Below are positions 13,096-26,150 of a stretch of DNA of 64,000 nucleotides, in pieces. The stretch is from Echinococcus granulosus (Eukaryota; Platyhelminthes; Cestoda; Cyclophyllidea; Taeniidae). The first letter of the stretch is position 1. Each line of letters starts with the position of its first letter. The notes under the pieces are model-generated. The model searched no databases and was not told the DNA's origin. It saw only the letters and a program-made list of their open reading frames with translations. A program made the translations under genes and the position numbers. The DNA lies in assembly GCF_000524195.1 (NCBI RefSeq), contig NW_020170394.1, forward strand, positions 1,081,845-1,145,844. The letters run 5' to 3'.

Positions 13096-15916
13096 ACCAT
13101 GGATTAAGCATCTCTGACTCTCTCTCTCCCCTTCCTCCTCGACGTCCCATTTCGTCTGCCCCTTTAGTGCTGCCACTTCCGCCATCATTGCCCTGCGCAT
13201 CAAATCTGGCTGTGGATGTTAATGAAATCCTCTCCACCCTATTTCACACTCTCTCCCTTTTGGTTCTTCGAATTGATGTGTCTGTCACATGGTCCTACAT
13301 TACTCTTTAATATCCCTATCTTCCTTTTTCTTCATCTTCCTATCACTGTGTTTTGTTTAACATTTCAATATATTGCCGCCGTTTGGAAGGACAAGGTAAT
13401 TCTATTCTATGCATTTGGACTTAGTCTAGCGAGACGGGAGAGGCTAGTCAATAGATGCCTTCATGACGGAAAGGATGCGTATGTGATATTAAAGTGTTAA
13501 TACATACTAGTGCAGACACATGTGTATTCAGTAGGCGTTTGGATGCCTGCCTTATTTAGAGACGGCAAAATATGCGCCGAGGCTATCGTTCTGTTGTTAT
13601 TTGAAAATACTGACAATGTTGTATCTTCTGTGCAGACGAGATTGACATTTTAAAGTATTGGGGTTTGTTTCTATGACTTCCCGTTTTTTCGCGTGAAAAC
13701 GAATCGACTAGTTTTTTCGCACAAAAAGTGAATGAACAGTAGCCGGCCTGCGCTATCGACCATAGTATGAGGAATTTCCCGAAAACCACATTGTTGAGGG
13801 GTAAAGGGGAGGTCATTTCGTTGCCCTGTTTCACTAAAAAAGGGGAGCTTAAATGCCTTGGATTACATCTCCATCACGCACGATGGAGCGCAAGCTGCTC
13901 TTGGTGAAACGCTAGTAGCCATGACTGCATGCTGGAATGACTAACCCGGACTGTGGGTCTACACAAGCAGTCGTTGCACCTCTGTCACAACTGCCCATGC
14001 CTCTTCAGAGCCTGCAGGAGGCCCGTATGAGACACTAATTAAAAGAACGAGAAATCTACAAGCAAAATTTAGTGGTAAAAATTGTAGATGATGAGTTCGA
14101 GTGCAGTTGGTGTGGACTTGTGATTGCTAATAATAACTGGAAAGCTAAAAGTTAAAAAACAAGTCTTTTTACACGTTAACACAACCTATTTATTAAAGTT
14201 TATTTTAGAGCGTACACCAGTTTTTTTTTATTAATACGGGTAAGTAATGTGCATTTTTGGAGTGATATTTGCTCACCTCCATTGTCCGTCGATCTACTGC
14301 CGTGTTATAGGCCCCACTAATTGCTCATGTATCTGGGTTGAATGTCCATCAGCAGAGTATACGCTGAGCTACGGTGATAGATTTCCTTCCTAATAAGTCA
14401 TGGTGCGCATTCAATTGGCACGCAAAAACTTCTGATTAAAGGTGTTGGACAACTTGTTGAATTTTTTTTTTTTTGGAATGTGTCGAATCTCTTTCCTATA
14501 TCATAACTGCAATAACACTGCTATAGAATATTTTGAATGGTGTCTCGTTTGTGCAGTGCCGACATGTCCCACACTTTGGATTTTAATTTCACTGCCTCGA
14601 CTCAATGTAGATTTTATAAGCCATAATGCATGCAAATCCACCGCATGGACAAAAACGTCCGCTTTAGCTGTATCACATCCCAGGAACACATTGGCGATCG
14701 AATCAGCTACAAAACTCAAACTTCTGTTCGGTCTCATGAAGGAGTGGATAAATAGCATGCACTGCCTATACTGTTTTAATATCATTTGGAAAACATAACG
14801 GCTTCGACATTCTATTGAAAGAAGAGTCTATGACGTTCTTTTGCTCCAAGACGGCTTGCAATGTAATTAATTCATTTCAAAATATGCCTACAGTAAATTA
14901 ACACACTCATCTTTTTAAATTTCCAGAATGATTCTAGGGCTTAACTAACAACACGGTTCATTCAAAATTTGCAAATAGCTCAATAATGCGTTAAAAATTT
15001 AAAAAAAGAAACATAGAATCACAGTCAGCGGAAGATTGCATCAAATTTGCACCACCGCCAAATCTCACATCATTTGCAATTGTGATTAAAAAAGTTATGG
15101 CTTCAAATCGGCACTGCATTTAAAACTCGGTGTACAATGAACACCTCGTTTAACAGATTCCAAAACCGTGAAGGTCTAACACGGATTACTCTCGAGTGAT
15201 ATCTCGATTTTTGAGGATTTCGGGTTCTAAGTAAACGCACCTAGCCCATCACGTTTCAAATTATGGCGTGTCTTCTGCCCACAGATTATGAATTGCCTTC
15301 AACGCTTAACTGTCTCGATGTCAGAGGGATACCTCAAAAGAGGTACGTTAAGTCGATTGGATGCAATGCCCCAGTGACGCATGAAAACGACCATCCAATA
15401 CCCCTAGACGAGGCAATATTAACTAATCTCAATGCATTAAATACTACTCTTTCTAAAAGTACTCGAGATGAGACAAATTTCGAAGAAAAAATAGTTTTCT
15501 ACCTTTCCCACCCAGAGCAAGCTTGCATTCTGCGCCGACCTTAAACAAAGTTGAAAGGCTCTGAAGGCGGTGGGTCGCATTTTAACAGATACTTTGGGTT
15601 GTAACTACCATTAGACCAAAAATGGTAAAAGTGGTAGCACTAGATTTTAAAAATTCCCTCTCGGGAGGCGGGTAAGGAAAGACGGTGACATGTGAAGAAG
15701 AGTCAGAAATTATAACTACCACTAGAGAAATAATACAGGAGATGAAGAGAAAGTTTAGGACACTGAATAATGTGTGCTTGTCTGCATATGGGTAGGTGTG
15801 TAAAACTAGATTGGGGGATGGGTAGGCGAACTGTACAGGTGAGGAGAGGAAAAGCGCTAAGCTCTCATCAACGGGTGCTGTGAATGAGCATAGTGGAACG
15901 GTGTCGATGGGCGCAC
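13096..15916. other. Intergenic region between kinesin and AMPK gamma genes
   Basis: Expected to contain the 3' UTRs of the convergent kinesin (+) and AMPK gamma (-) genes. There is a T run of about 14 bases near 14461. Apart from the uncertain open frame at 15263-15544, nothing coding was recognised. Confidence 0.45.
15263..15544 (+). CDS. Uncertain open frame, 93 codons, unknown
   Basis: An ATG-initiated frame of 93 residues beginning MACLLPTDYELPSTLNC. Its composition is mixed and not low-complexity, unlike most chance frames nearby. No family was recognised, no splice-linked exon was found, and it sits just past the end of AMPK gamma on the opposite strand. It may be a chance open frame, a repeat fragment or a small gene. 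Confidence 0.15.
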   Translation: MACLLPTDYELPSTLNCLDVRGIPQKRYVKSIGCNAPVTHENDHPIPLDEAILTNLNALNTTLSKSTRDETNFEEKIVFYLSHPEQACILRRP

Positions 15917-18900
15917 TCATGGTATCGGGTGCTCTTGGATAAGAAAGCGCAGAATGTCTGAAAGCGAGACAATCCCCAGAACACGCTGCGTCTCATCTAC
16001 TGCAACTAATCGGTGAACCTCGAAAAAACCGCAGACAAAGAAATAAGATTAATGCATCGGTCATCTTGTCAATCAATTACAAAGATAAAGCCGAAAGCCA
16101 CCAATAATAAGAGTTAAATAAAAAGTACTGCACTCGCTAGACATAAATAAGACTGCTAGACAAATTACAGCATGAAATTCTAACAAAATCCTTTTGAGCG
16201 ATGATGTCACGAAAATTGGGAAAAAAACTTACTCCTGCGTCGACTATGATGTCGATTATCTCCTTCAAGGTATGGGATGGCTTGCAGGTGGCCACACCCG
16301 AAAATTTCTGCAAGGGAAATAAAAAACGAATGCAGAGAGGGAGACGTTAGAAGGAACACCAATCCCAAGCCATGCAGAAATTAATAGCAGTTTTCAGCAG
16401 AATTAATGAGTTTATGAAGTAAACAAAAGTTAGTTTTCAGTGTAGCGATGGGATCACTTCATCTAAGGCTTCAGTAAGTTGAAAGGGCAACATAAATACC
16501 GCCCCTATTTATGTTTATCTTCTCTAAAAAGACTCAATTAGTAAGGAAGTTTTGGCTGCTCCAAGACAACCACCTATCTTAGGCGCATTTGCAGTTGTGA
16601 AGCTTCGTTTTCTAATACGCATGGGTAAGTTGTTGAAAAAAATGGTAATGCGAATTTCACTGGGATACAAAAGCACACGCTTTGACGGCCGATAGTGTAA
16701 AATAAAGTATTTATATAATACTTGACCTTCATATTAATAAAAAGAGGAAACGTTTATTTCGGGAAACGCTAGAATTTAGAGTGAACAGCAGTAGTAACAA
16801 ACAATAAAGTAGATTCATGCAGCGATCAAGCATGGGTGAGAGCCAAATTTCTCCAGAATCACTAAAAACCAAACTTTGGTACGTGCAAAGAAAAGCCACA
16901 AGAGGTGCCCACAGCATTCTTAGGCAAGATTAAAGCTGCTCTAAAAACCCAAGTTTGAAATAGCTATTATTCCTGTTTCATATCGATATATTCAAAAAAA
17001 AATAACCAATGCAGGCGTTTAAAGAGAACGCAATAAAATCGTAGGCAAGTCAACGGTTGGCTATAGCAATAACTAAAGCACAAAAAACTGCCTTATTGTC
17101 TAGGTCTTTACGCAAGCAATTTCCGAGCACACTCCACCAAATAGAGTTCACCAAAAGGGCTAGCTGAAACTTAATAGCAATAAAAGGTTCATCACAATAA
17201 CAGGAGTTTGACCAAACTCTTATTACGCGGTGAAACCGTTACGTGGTGAGTTTGTGCAACTAAAGACGGGGAAATAAGAAGGAGATGAACGAACCTCACG
17301 TCGGTACTGCAGGGCGTCAAATACGGTGATTTCGAGGTTATCGTAGCTTCGAGTGGCAGCGAGATTCTGAAATGACAGCTCAATTAAATTACAATTCATT
17401 CATTAATGGTATTTATGAACAATTTACACTTCATTATACCTTAGTGCATAAGGCAATCCGCACCAGGCTATTACGCAGTCAAAATTTACACCAGGGATAG
17501 AGTAGGGTAAAATGGCACAGGGTTCATATCATGGAACATTACATTATTAAAGGATACCCATCCAGTATGCTTTATTTCACTACAAATAGTGCAACAAATA
17601 TGCAAAATAAAATTTTGTAACCGTACTCAAGCAGCAAAAAAGTCCAATTGGAGGTAAAACGGTTCACTAAAACCTATTATAAAGGGAGAATGGCATTTTA
17701 ATTAAAAATATCGTCGTTTTCATCGTTAAAGTTAACATTTGTTTACTCCGATTAGGCCGGTCGAATGGACAAGAGTGATTCAAAACAAAGAGTAATTATT
17801 TCTAAAACACTTGTTGTTGATTTTTGCAGTGAAAAAGATAAATCAAAGTTTATTTCCACAGTAGTGTTGACATATCACCATTAAAATGTACGACAGCGAT
17901 TGCGTTACCTTCAAACTCGCGAGAGTAGTGCAAAACAAACAAATCAACTATTCAAATTTAGGGACTATATGGAGCCATATTTGACAATAGTAATGAGACC
18001 TGAAAGATTTAACTCGTAACAGGGGTCATTCAAGGTACTTTAACAATAACTGCAAAATCCTTGAAAAATAAATCACAATCATTACAATAGGAAAGGTTGG
18101 CTGGAACTCCAAACGTTAAAAGGTGCCTAGATTAACTTCAAGTTCTTCCATGAAATGAGCCACACTTGGGGACATTTATTATTAACTAAGTAGTACAGAA
18201 AATATCATCCTCAAAATAAACTTGAACAAATTTTGCAGCACTAATTGGCTTATTCGAGTTTATTATGAATTACTTTCAAAAACAATAAAGTGCTACAACT
18301 GATTAATTAGGTATTAACATAATCAACAGTAGAGAAATAAAAGGAACAGTATAAAAATGTCATGGAGGCTCTTTAAAATGACGCACACGGTCTGATAAGG
18401 ACCAGTCGACACTGTTTTACATTAATAGTTACCGTGACAGCAAATATGTAAAAGGCTCATAACTTTATCGTCGCAATGATACTTTGATAATATGTACTTT
18501 TAAAATCGGGCACACCTATTTTACGAAATACACCTAGGCCTTCGAAAAATTGGAGCGTTGATCACTGAACGGACATCCGTTTCATAAAATCCAATGGTGA
18601 AATTGACATACGACTGAGTTTAAATAAGTATCATGTGTATGCGAAATTGAAACGAGACTGAGGAATGACCCTTGCTTTTAGAAAGCTTGACGTTTTACTG
18701 GTGTCGCTTAGATACAACAAGACGAAGGTACCACTCAACTGAATTTTGCCAAATAAAATTACAAACGATAAAAGATTGTCAGGTATCAAATAGAAAGTGG
18801 CAACACATGGAAGCATAAATAAATGCTCGAGCCGCACCGCTTATTGAGCGGGTAGACCGAATATACACGCTTTCCATTCCAACAGAGATTCTGCAAAAGT

Positions 18901-21900
18901 GAGTCTTCTATTCATCGAACCAGTCGGTGGTGTACTGACCGCGCAGAATAGGCTTCAGGCTATCGCAATGACCACACTACCGTAAAAAAGCATGAAATTG
19001 AGGATAATGTTTAATAAGGTTAAACGGGCTTGTGATACCATTTGCGTAAATATTGGGAACGAAAGCGGAGGAATAAGAAGAAGTTCACATATTTCACATC
19101 ATGGCAAGGGCTACGTGTCAAGCACATTTTAAAGGATGGATAAACACAGTCGTAGCTTAGAAAAAAAATAGAACTGTATTAACCCGGATATGAAGCGACG
19201 CACGTACTGAGCAAAAAAGTGGACTATAACAGAAATATTTGAATAAGGATTGGCTGCAGCGAAAAATATATACGACGGCTGTATTTAGACGCGTCAATGG
19301 TCTTGTCAGAAGCGCGCAATTCTTTCTCGGGTAAATATCTTGCACACATTTCCTGAGTTTAGAATTATAGACACAAGTAGACGCAAAACATGACGCAATG
19401 CAGCGGATACCACGGCACATAAACAAATTCATGAAGTAGGGATATTTACGGTATCACTGTTGGTCTGTATAAGCTGTTTACGTTAAGAGTGAATGATGTA
19501 ACACCCCAATACACCGCTTTTCGCTATTAGAGTTTACGTCCAGGTAGCCAAAACGCAATTTCATCCTTCCCAGCGTCCTAACCAATCCGATTAGCGTGAA
19601 TAATGAAAATTGCAAAATTATTAAATTGATTGTTAGTAACAATGAAAAACGGTAAAAGGTGTCGGATGTAGCCCTACGCTCCAGTCTAATAAATACCAAA
19701 TCATAAGTAAACGCACTATCTTCTGTTGTCATAGTCTCGAAGCAAATTTTCGCAAATGTACTTTTACAAAATCGACAAGGAAAGTGGCTATAAATTTCCG
19801 AAAATTTACTTACAATAACATCGAACTTGGCGTATATATCAACAAGGCGCCCACTTTCATCAATGACAGGGAGGGCCGAAACACGATTTTCGACGAATAC
19901 CGTAAGCACACGATGAAGTGGCCAATCTGTTCCCACACAGACCACATTCTGCATCGTCCCGATCGGCAGATTCTGCAACTGGTCCATCATAAAAGTTGGC
20001 ATTGGCAACTTAGGCATCTGTGGAAGATAGAGCATATAATCATGCCTTAGTGGATGAAAAGTTATAAATAGGCAAAATACACTGAAATGAGAAGGAAGAG
20101 TGCAAACTAAACGAGGCACCACGTCAACCACATATTGGAGAAACATTGTGCAGCTGTGATAAAGGGACAAAGGGACAAAACCCATAATGCATATTTTGAC
20201 AGGGAAAACGAAATATGAGATATATTGAATGCACTGATATTTGAGTACACTCTATTAGTGATGATTTTTTCCAATGGCAAGTAAGAAACCCGTCAAAATC
20301 GGTCATATTGGACGAGTGAATAGAAAAGAAGACAGCTTAAAGAAAAAGTGGCTTTAATTTCACTTATTCGAAACGCCTGCAACAAACAACCGTTGCGGCA
20401 TTGAAAGGTGAATCTGTGGCACAGACACTTTCGATAAAAAAAATGACTGGAATCAGAGCATAATTTCTATGGTTCCGTCAATCATGTAAGCCAGGCAAAA
20501 GTGTTTTTTTACCTAAAAGTAGGGTATAGTGATATATCATACATAGGAAAACAAAAGCCATTGTAAGCAGAATTAAAAGTAAAAGAGAAGGCGCACAGAG
20601 AGTGTCTAAAGTGATCAGTGCAGCTCTACATTCATTTACTTAAAGAACACATAAATGTTTATGTATTCCAATGAGTTGTTCATTCTTCATTTCAGCTGTT
20701 TGCAGAATGGTAAGTGATTCAAAACTCTGTGTGCTTAATATTTAATGTGTTGAATTTGAGCTGTGCAATTAACGTCCAGATCAAAATAGAACCCAGCGAA
20801 AGTTTACCATTTTTACACAGAATTGCAAAACACGGAATGGAATACGTGAATAATAACGGGATTCACACTTAAGGCACGTACGATATGAAGTAACGGCAAT
20901 TCAAACCAAATTATTATAAGCTTCAAAATCTCGTTTGAACGCTAAAATTAAACATTAAGCTTTTGAACATAATTAAGTCGATTTTCCACATAGAGATGGC
21001 ATGGTGTCGAATAGGATGGGCAAAAATTCCCTAACAGTAATAAAAAACAAGAATAAGAACCATCACACAATGCAAATGCAACAAATTGCAGTAAGAAATC
21101 TGATAGAGATAAACACGTGTCCTCAATGCCATTATTGAAGTTTGTCCAAAGGAATTTCACAATGAAGCCTGAATAAGTAAAACGTGTATGCTTTAAAACC
21201 ACGACATCACTACACGGGTTCACGTTGGGTCCCAGTTGAACAATGAGTTGATGGGACTGGTGAGGGAGGAGGACAAATAACAGTAAGGGTGCAAGCGAAC
21301 TCACGTTGAAATGCAGATACTTAAGGAGGCGTTTGTGGGTGAGGATGTGGAGTGGGTTGCCGGTCAGCGGGTCCAAAATGGGAAGGCGGTGTACCTTGTG
21401 TTCTAACAGCATTTGAACGGCGTCCAAGAGAGTCCGCTCAGGAGTGATGTAGATCAGAGATGGTGCGTAGTCGGACATTTGTTCTACAAATTAGATCAGG
21501 AAAAGTGAAACTTATCAAAACCGTCGCAAAAAATTTGGCAGAAAGTAATCGTGTTAAAACAGTAATAAAAAGCAAGGCACAGAAAGTGTCATTTAAGGAA
21601 GTATCAGTAAGATAGTAAACAGAATTCCGCAAAAAGACTAGTTTTTCATTATGCACTCAAAGATTATCCTTTTAACAGAAATGAACTTGCACAAGTACTG
21701 CATGTTGTTCAAACATTTATTCTAAGCGCTGTAAGTTAAGTAGAGAATTACCACAGATGATCACGTGTAACAAATCAGGCCAAAAACAGTTTTAAATCCA
21801 ATACAAATGTAATATGATTAGGAATAGTCAATTAGAAGGTAGCCTTGCCATCGGGTAAGAAACAGAAAGACGAAATGACTACAAATTGAGCAACGAGCTA

Positions 21901-23771
21901 AATAAAGGCGATGTTAAAATGTGCATTCACATAACAGTGGTACCTAATAGTACCTTCGAACTACATAGGATTAAAAATCAAAGCAAGGAGGGAAACATCA
22001 CCAAAAACAAGGTATGGTGACTCGAAAAAAGGATATTTCCTATTTTGAGCGAAACACTGTTCAAAATGTCACCACGTGCCATGAAGAACCTAAAAATGGA
22101 ACTGGTTAATAAAAATTAAGCTTGCACAGATGGAATAAAAGTACAACCGATGCAAGGATTTGTTTAACATAACCAGGATGCTATTTCAGAATGTAAACCA
22201 CCCCAGAGACTAGCTGAACAAGTTATTTGCCCAAGAACGGAACACTCCTGGTTCTACACAAATATACAATTTATGGAAATGCAGGAAAATCTCAAAACAA
22301 TTTAATAATATGCAATCCGAGAAGATAAACTCAACAAAGGCTAGAAATTTAGATTATAATTATAGAAATCATAACTGCAGAAAAATTGAAGGAATGCGGT
22401 AAAGAATAGCCTATTTATTTTCCTCTGAGGGATCTAAGACGGGGTACATATGGAAATCGCTTTAAAAAAAGGAAAAGCAGTTACCAAATCTAAGATTTCT
22501 AAGGCGAGGGAACGGCGGTACGGAGAAATAAGCGTTATTAAGAAATAGGAAATATTTCAAGGGTTGCAAAAAAACGTTCACAAGGCAAGGACACAAGCCC
22601 AGAGATAGCATTTGATTCACTTCAAAAAATAACAAAATAGTGAAATGCACTAGGGGAGCTTTTCTGAGGACTATAAAATTGCCAAAATCAAAAAATTCCA
22701 GTTTAGAGAGATGAACTGTGAAAACATCAATTTTTATAGGAATTCGTGAACAGAGATGCAGCAAAGTAAAAGCGACATAAATTATATATTGGACCAAAAA
22801 TAGCAGTTCACACAGCACAGGATAACAATAAATAGTTGCCGAACCTATAAAAATGACCTATCGATAAGTATAAGAAGTAGCTAGCATTTAAATAACCAAC
22901 CATACTACAAAAACGACTCAAGAAACGAGATCGTACGCTGAAATTATACACGGGTAAAATCAGCAAGAGTGATTGAATAACCGTAAAAAGTATTAATTAC
23001 CCCGCCACGTTTTGATCTGGTGTTCTTCCAACTCGACTATCGGAATTTCAGGGGATTTGTAATACTTGTGCAGGATTCGAATGAAGTCAGTAATAGTTAG
23101 AAGACCCACATATTCCTGACATTCAGAGTCCCAGAGTATCGCTACCCTAACGCCATTATAAACGAGAGCAAAAAAGCCCTTTTTGACCTGAGTAGAAATT
23201 AAACAAACAAGTCGAAAACTTACATTAAGCGACACATCAAAAACAATCAGCTTCGCACTGAGTGGTATCAAATCGTAGGAGGTATGATGCTTTAAGAATA
23301 TACGGTAAGCATCATTCACATTGGCTGTACAAAAATGATTAACAAAAGGAGAAAAACTCACTTATAGACTCGACGCTAAATGGCAAAGGCGAATCCACGG
23401 ACTAAATAAAGACACAAAAGTGAATTAACAGGAAGAGTTTCGATGTAAGTAAATTGCAGGTGAGATAATTAACTTTAACGAGCATTGGTGAAGAGTACAC
23501 ACCTAAGGACACGAGTGATACAAATGCTAAGACAGCATAAAAATTGAACGTAAGCTAAGTGAAAACAGTAACAAAAAAAGCAATAACTAAGAGTAGGAAC
23601 TGAAATACATTTCAGCATCAATGGTGCACATAAAAAAAGGAAAAACAAAGTGTTATATAAAACTACCCTATTAGCCTCTCGGAACAATATTGCACACTGG
23701 TCCGTGCTCATGCTTGAAGTTCGGTTCCTGTTTCTTGTAGGAGTATCTCGCGCACTCGGAGGATAAGACAT
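15917..23771 (-). CDS. PRKAG: AMP-activated protein kinase gamma subunit, 9 exons
   Basis: Regulatory subunit of AMPK that binds AMP, ADP and ATP through four CBS repeats and so senses energy charge. Exons in transcript order: 23771-23667, 23401-23362, 23324-23224, 23187-23001, 21483-21305, 20017-19814, 17366-17295, 16307-16233, 16018-15917. They total 1065 nt, giving 354 residues; human gamma1 has 331. CBS1 has [18 protein letters not shown] and [13 protein letters not shown]2 has [23 protein letters not shown]3 has [20 protein letters not shown] then KFDVI. CBS4 has [20 protein letters not shown]. The HR pairs that contact nucleotide phosphates in the mammalian protein are present in CBS2 and CBS4. 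The first 35 residues are Ser/Arg-rich and divergent, so the true start could lie further upstream. The gene is divergent from mL28, with 839 bases between start codons. Confidence 0.95.
18908..18976 (-). other. Candidate alternative terminal exon inside AMPK gamma intron 6
   Basis: On the minus strand the acceptor 'cttttttacggtag' is followed by an open frame of 22 codons ending in [23 protein letters not shown] and two more residues, D and E. Base composition is richer in GC than the surrounding AT-rich intron. Its phase (0) matches exon 6, so joining it to ...KFDVI would make a 295-residue form lacking CBS4. No consensus AATAAA was seen close downstream. It could instead be the last exon of a nested gene, or chance. 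A cryptic donor (gtcagt) inside it would make it internal. Confidence 0.3.
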
Positions 23772-24255
23772 CACGGATAGAATAGCCGAACTATTTTATT
23801 GGTTTACAGTTATATTTTAAACAGTTGCATATTGATGATAAAAAAAAACAAGGGAAAAATATACCTATGAGTGTACAAAATCTCGCCTTCGAAAATTAAT
23901 TAACTCTAATGTGCAGCAAAAGCATTTACAGAAAGTCTGATAAACGACGAGAAAATGAATATAGGTTACGGACTGCGTCAATGGCAGCATACGAACATAT
24001 TTAAGCAAAAGACACTCTGCATTGGGGTAGTAAAAAGTGCAGTGGGTATAATTTTACAGCTTTCAAAAGGATTATTAGCTGAGCAGCTGTAGACCACGGT
24101 TAAGCTGAGGTTATACAAGCCCCGTGCAAACACGATTTTGTTAATAATCTAACTCACGGTTTCGATGGTTTTTTTCACTTACACCTAAAAAAACCATTTT
24201 AAAGTAAAGACAGGATTAAAGCATATGAACTGAATAGTAGGTAGCGGGCTAACTG

Positions 24256-24284
24256 CCGCCCCGAGACTTCACTGAAGACAAATA
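24256..24284 (-). repeat. Small degenerate fragment of the TRIM LTR family
   Basis: The string 'gccccgagacttcactgaagac' matches the inverted LTR end (gtcccgggacttccctgaagac) with a few changes, and similarity then stops. Short and weak. Confidence 0.3.
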
Positions 24285-24610
24285 TGGCTAAACTACTAGG
24301 GAAAAAAACCTTTTTTAGGATTCATGAGGGCAGACTATCAACTGATACAACTCATAGAGTCAAATTTGCACTCAAAATGTTATAGAATGTAGTTAAATAG
24401 CAAAATTCACATTCGAATTTGTTTTGGAGTTATTTCTTCGCACACTGTTTAGAAATTACTTAGAGATGCTGCCAACTTTCTGCAATCTGTTTTTCTAGAC
24501 AATTTAGTTGTTTGAAGTTGCTCTTCACCACTAGATCTGTTCTAAAATTTGGCCTTAAATTACTTGCAGAAGTAGCCCCGACTGTCACAGTTTGCTGCCA
24601 GTCTGTTTCC

Positions 24611-26150
24611 ATGTCTCGATTTCTTTTCTATCCACACGCACGCAGCGTTATTCAGAGGCTACCCGAGCATTTTAAAAAAGGCTACTTAAAAAGATGCACC
24701 CCTAACTCAAAATTGTCGTACTTTGAGGAATGTGAGGATCAGTACATCAAGGCTGCCAACAATTCGATGTGTGTTTTCGCTGGTATTTAACTTTTTTAGC
24801 TATCCCAAAGAATTCTTTGATATTCCTCCCGCAGTTATTTTTCCTGAAGAGTCTCAGAAGTCCCTCTGGGGTGGGGAAGGTATTGTTACAGGTTTCACCG
24901 AAGTCAAACGTACACACACTAGGTATGCATTTTATATCACTAACGCGGTAGGATACCCAAGACTTGGGGACCAGAATTGCGTCAAAACCTCTTCTATAGT
25001 GAGATATTGGATCGATGGTTGATGATTATTGTGTCCTTAACGGCTTTGAAACAGATAGAGTTGATGAAGGGCATAGACAACTACCTTTTAATGGTACGTC
25101 CAGAGTTTAAACGATTCGGAAGACCCCAGAAAGTGAAATCAATAGTCGTCTTGGTATGCATATCAAGCGTGAGATTTTGGTGCAGCTGTCAGATCCGGAA
25201 TTTAAAAAGCTGAAACCTGCTATTGCGGCCAAATATGCTCAATTCACTATTCCTGTGGGTTTTTTGAGGGCATCTTAATTTGGGTTCTTAACATACATTC
25301 ACATACACCTACATTATTTGCGACTGTTTTTGTTTTATGCCTCCGATTAACGTCAGATGTTATCGTCCTTTTTTGTAATGCTTTCGTATTACTAATTCTG
25401 TTTCATTGGAACACCGTCGTCAGAACCTGTTGCAATGTTCTAGTCTACATGACTCGTGCAATCTTGTCAACTTTTCGAGAGCATTTGTTATTTTATGAAA
25501 CTCATGCTCCTTCTTAACCCAGGGCGATGAAGCTGAATGGGTAGGGCTGACACTGGATGAGGCAATCAAGAAACAGATGAAAATCGAACATTTGCGTGAA
25601 CGAGCAGAGGCGTCCATTCCAAAAAAAGAAATTTTTACGAGGGCACTACTCAAGCAACTCGAAGCGGACAAGGGACACCCGCAGCCGTGTATGTTTTGGG
25701 CTATTCTGTCCTGATTCACATTTGCATAACTTCTTTGGAAGCATCAATTTATAGATCATCCGTGTATATGCTCCGCGAGAGTGTTTGATTAGTTATCGAC
25801 TTTAAAGGTGAAGTTTTGCTTATCTTGCCAGCTGAAAGGAAAATCAGCGTTGAGAATTTACGAGAATGCTCTTCATTGATAAATTTGTTTAAATTTTTAG
25901 CATAAATGGAAAGTAGTGTAAACTTGCATTCTTATCTAGTGTGTGAATGGAAACCTCGGCCAGCAGATCCTAATTTTGTGTCTTCTTAATGGAAGCACTT
26001 TGCTGAAATCGGTTTACCTACATATTTTGCGAAACTTGTCCATTTGAAATTTAAATGACTTTTACAGCGCGGCTCTCAGATCTGACATCAAGTTCGCTGC
26101 GCTCAACATTCAGTCGGTTCTTGTACGGCCAAAGGGGAAGTAAATCTTAG
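24611..26150 (+). CDS. MRPL28: Mitochondrial large ribosomal subunit protein mL28, 6 exons
   Basis: Structural protein of the mitochondrial ribosome large subunit. Exons: 24611-24768, 24800-24922, 24952-25093, 25123-25254, 25523-25688, 26068-26150, giving 267 residues; human has 256. Recognisable blocks: YPHARSVIQRLPEHFKKGYL near the N-terminus, VIFPEESQKSLWGGEG, NLFYSEILDRW, RLGMHIKREILVQLSDPE and GDEAEWVGLTLDEAIKKQ. The first three introns are only 31, 29 and 29 nt. The last junction is uncertain: donor gtatgt at 25689 joined to 26068 closes in frame, but reading through to a TGA at 25711-25713 is possible. An in-frame non-ATG extension upstream to 24512 is not needed, because the human N-terminus aligns at the ATG used here. 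Confidence 0.86.

Noticed and set aside
12816..13310. 164-codon plus-strand frame overlapping the last kinesin exon
   Set aside because: It is a shifted reading of the exon that encodes the conserved IAK tail; it starts in the intron.
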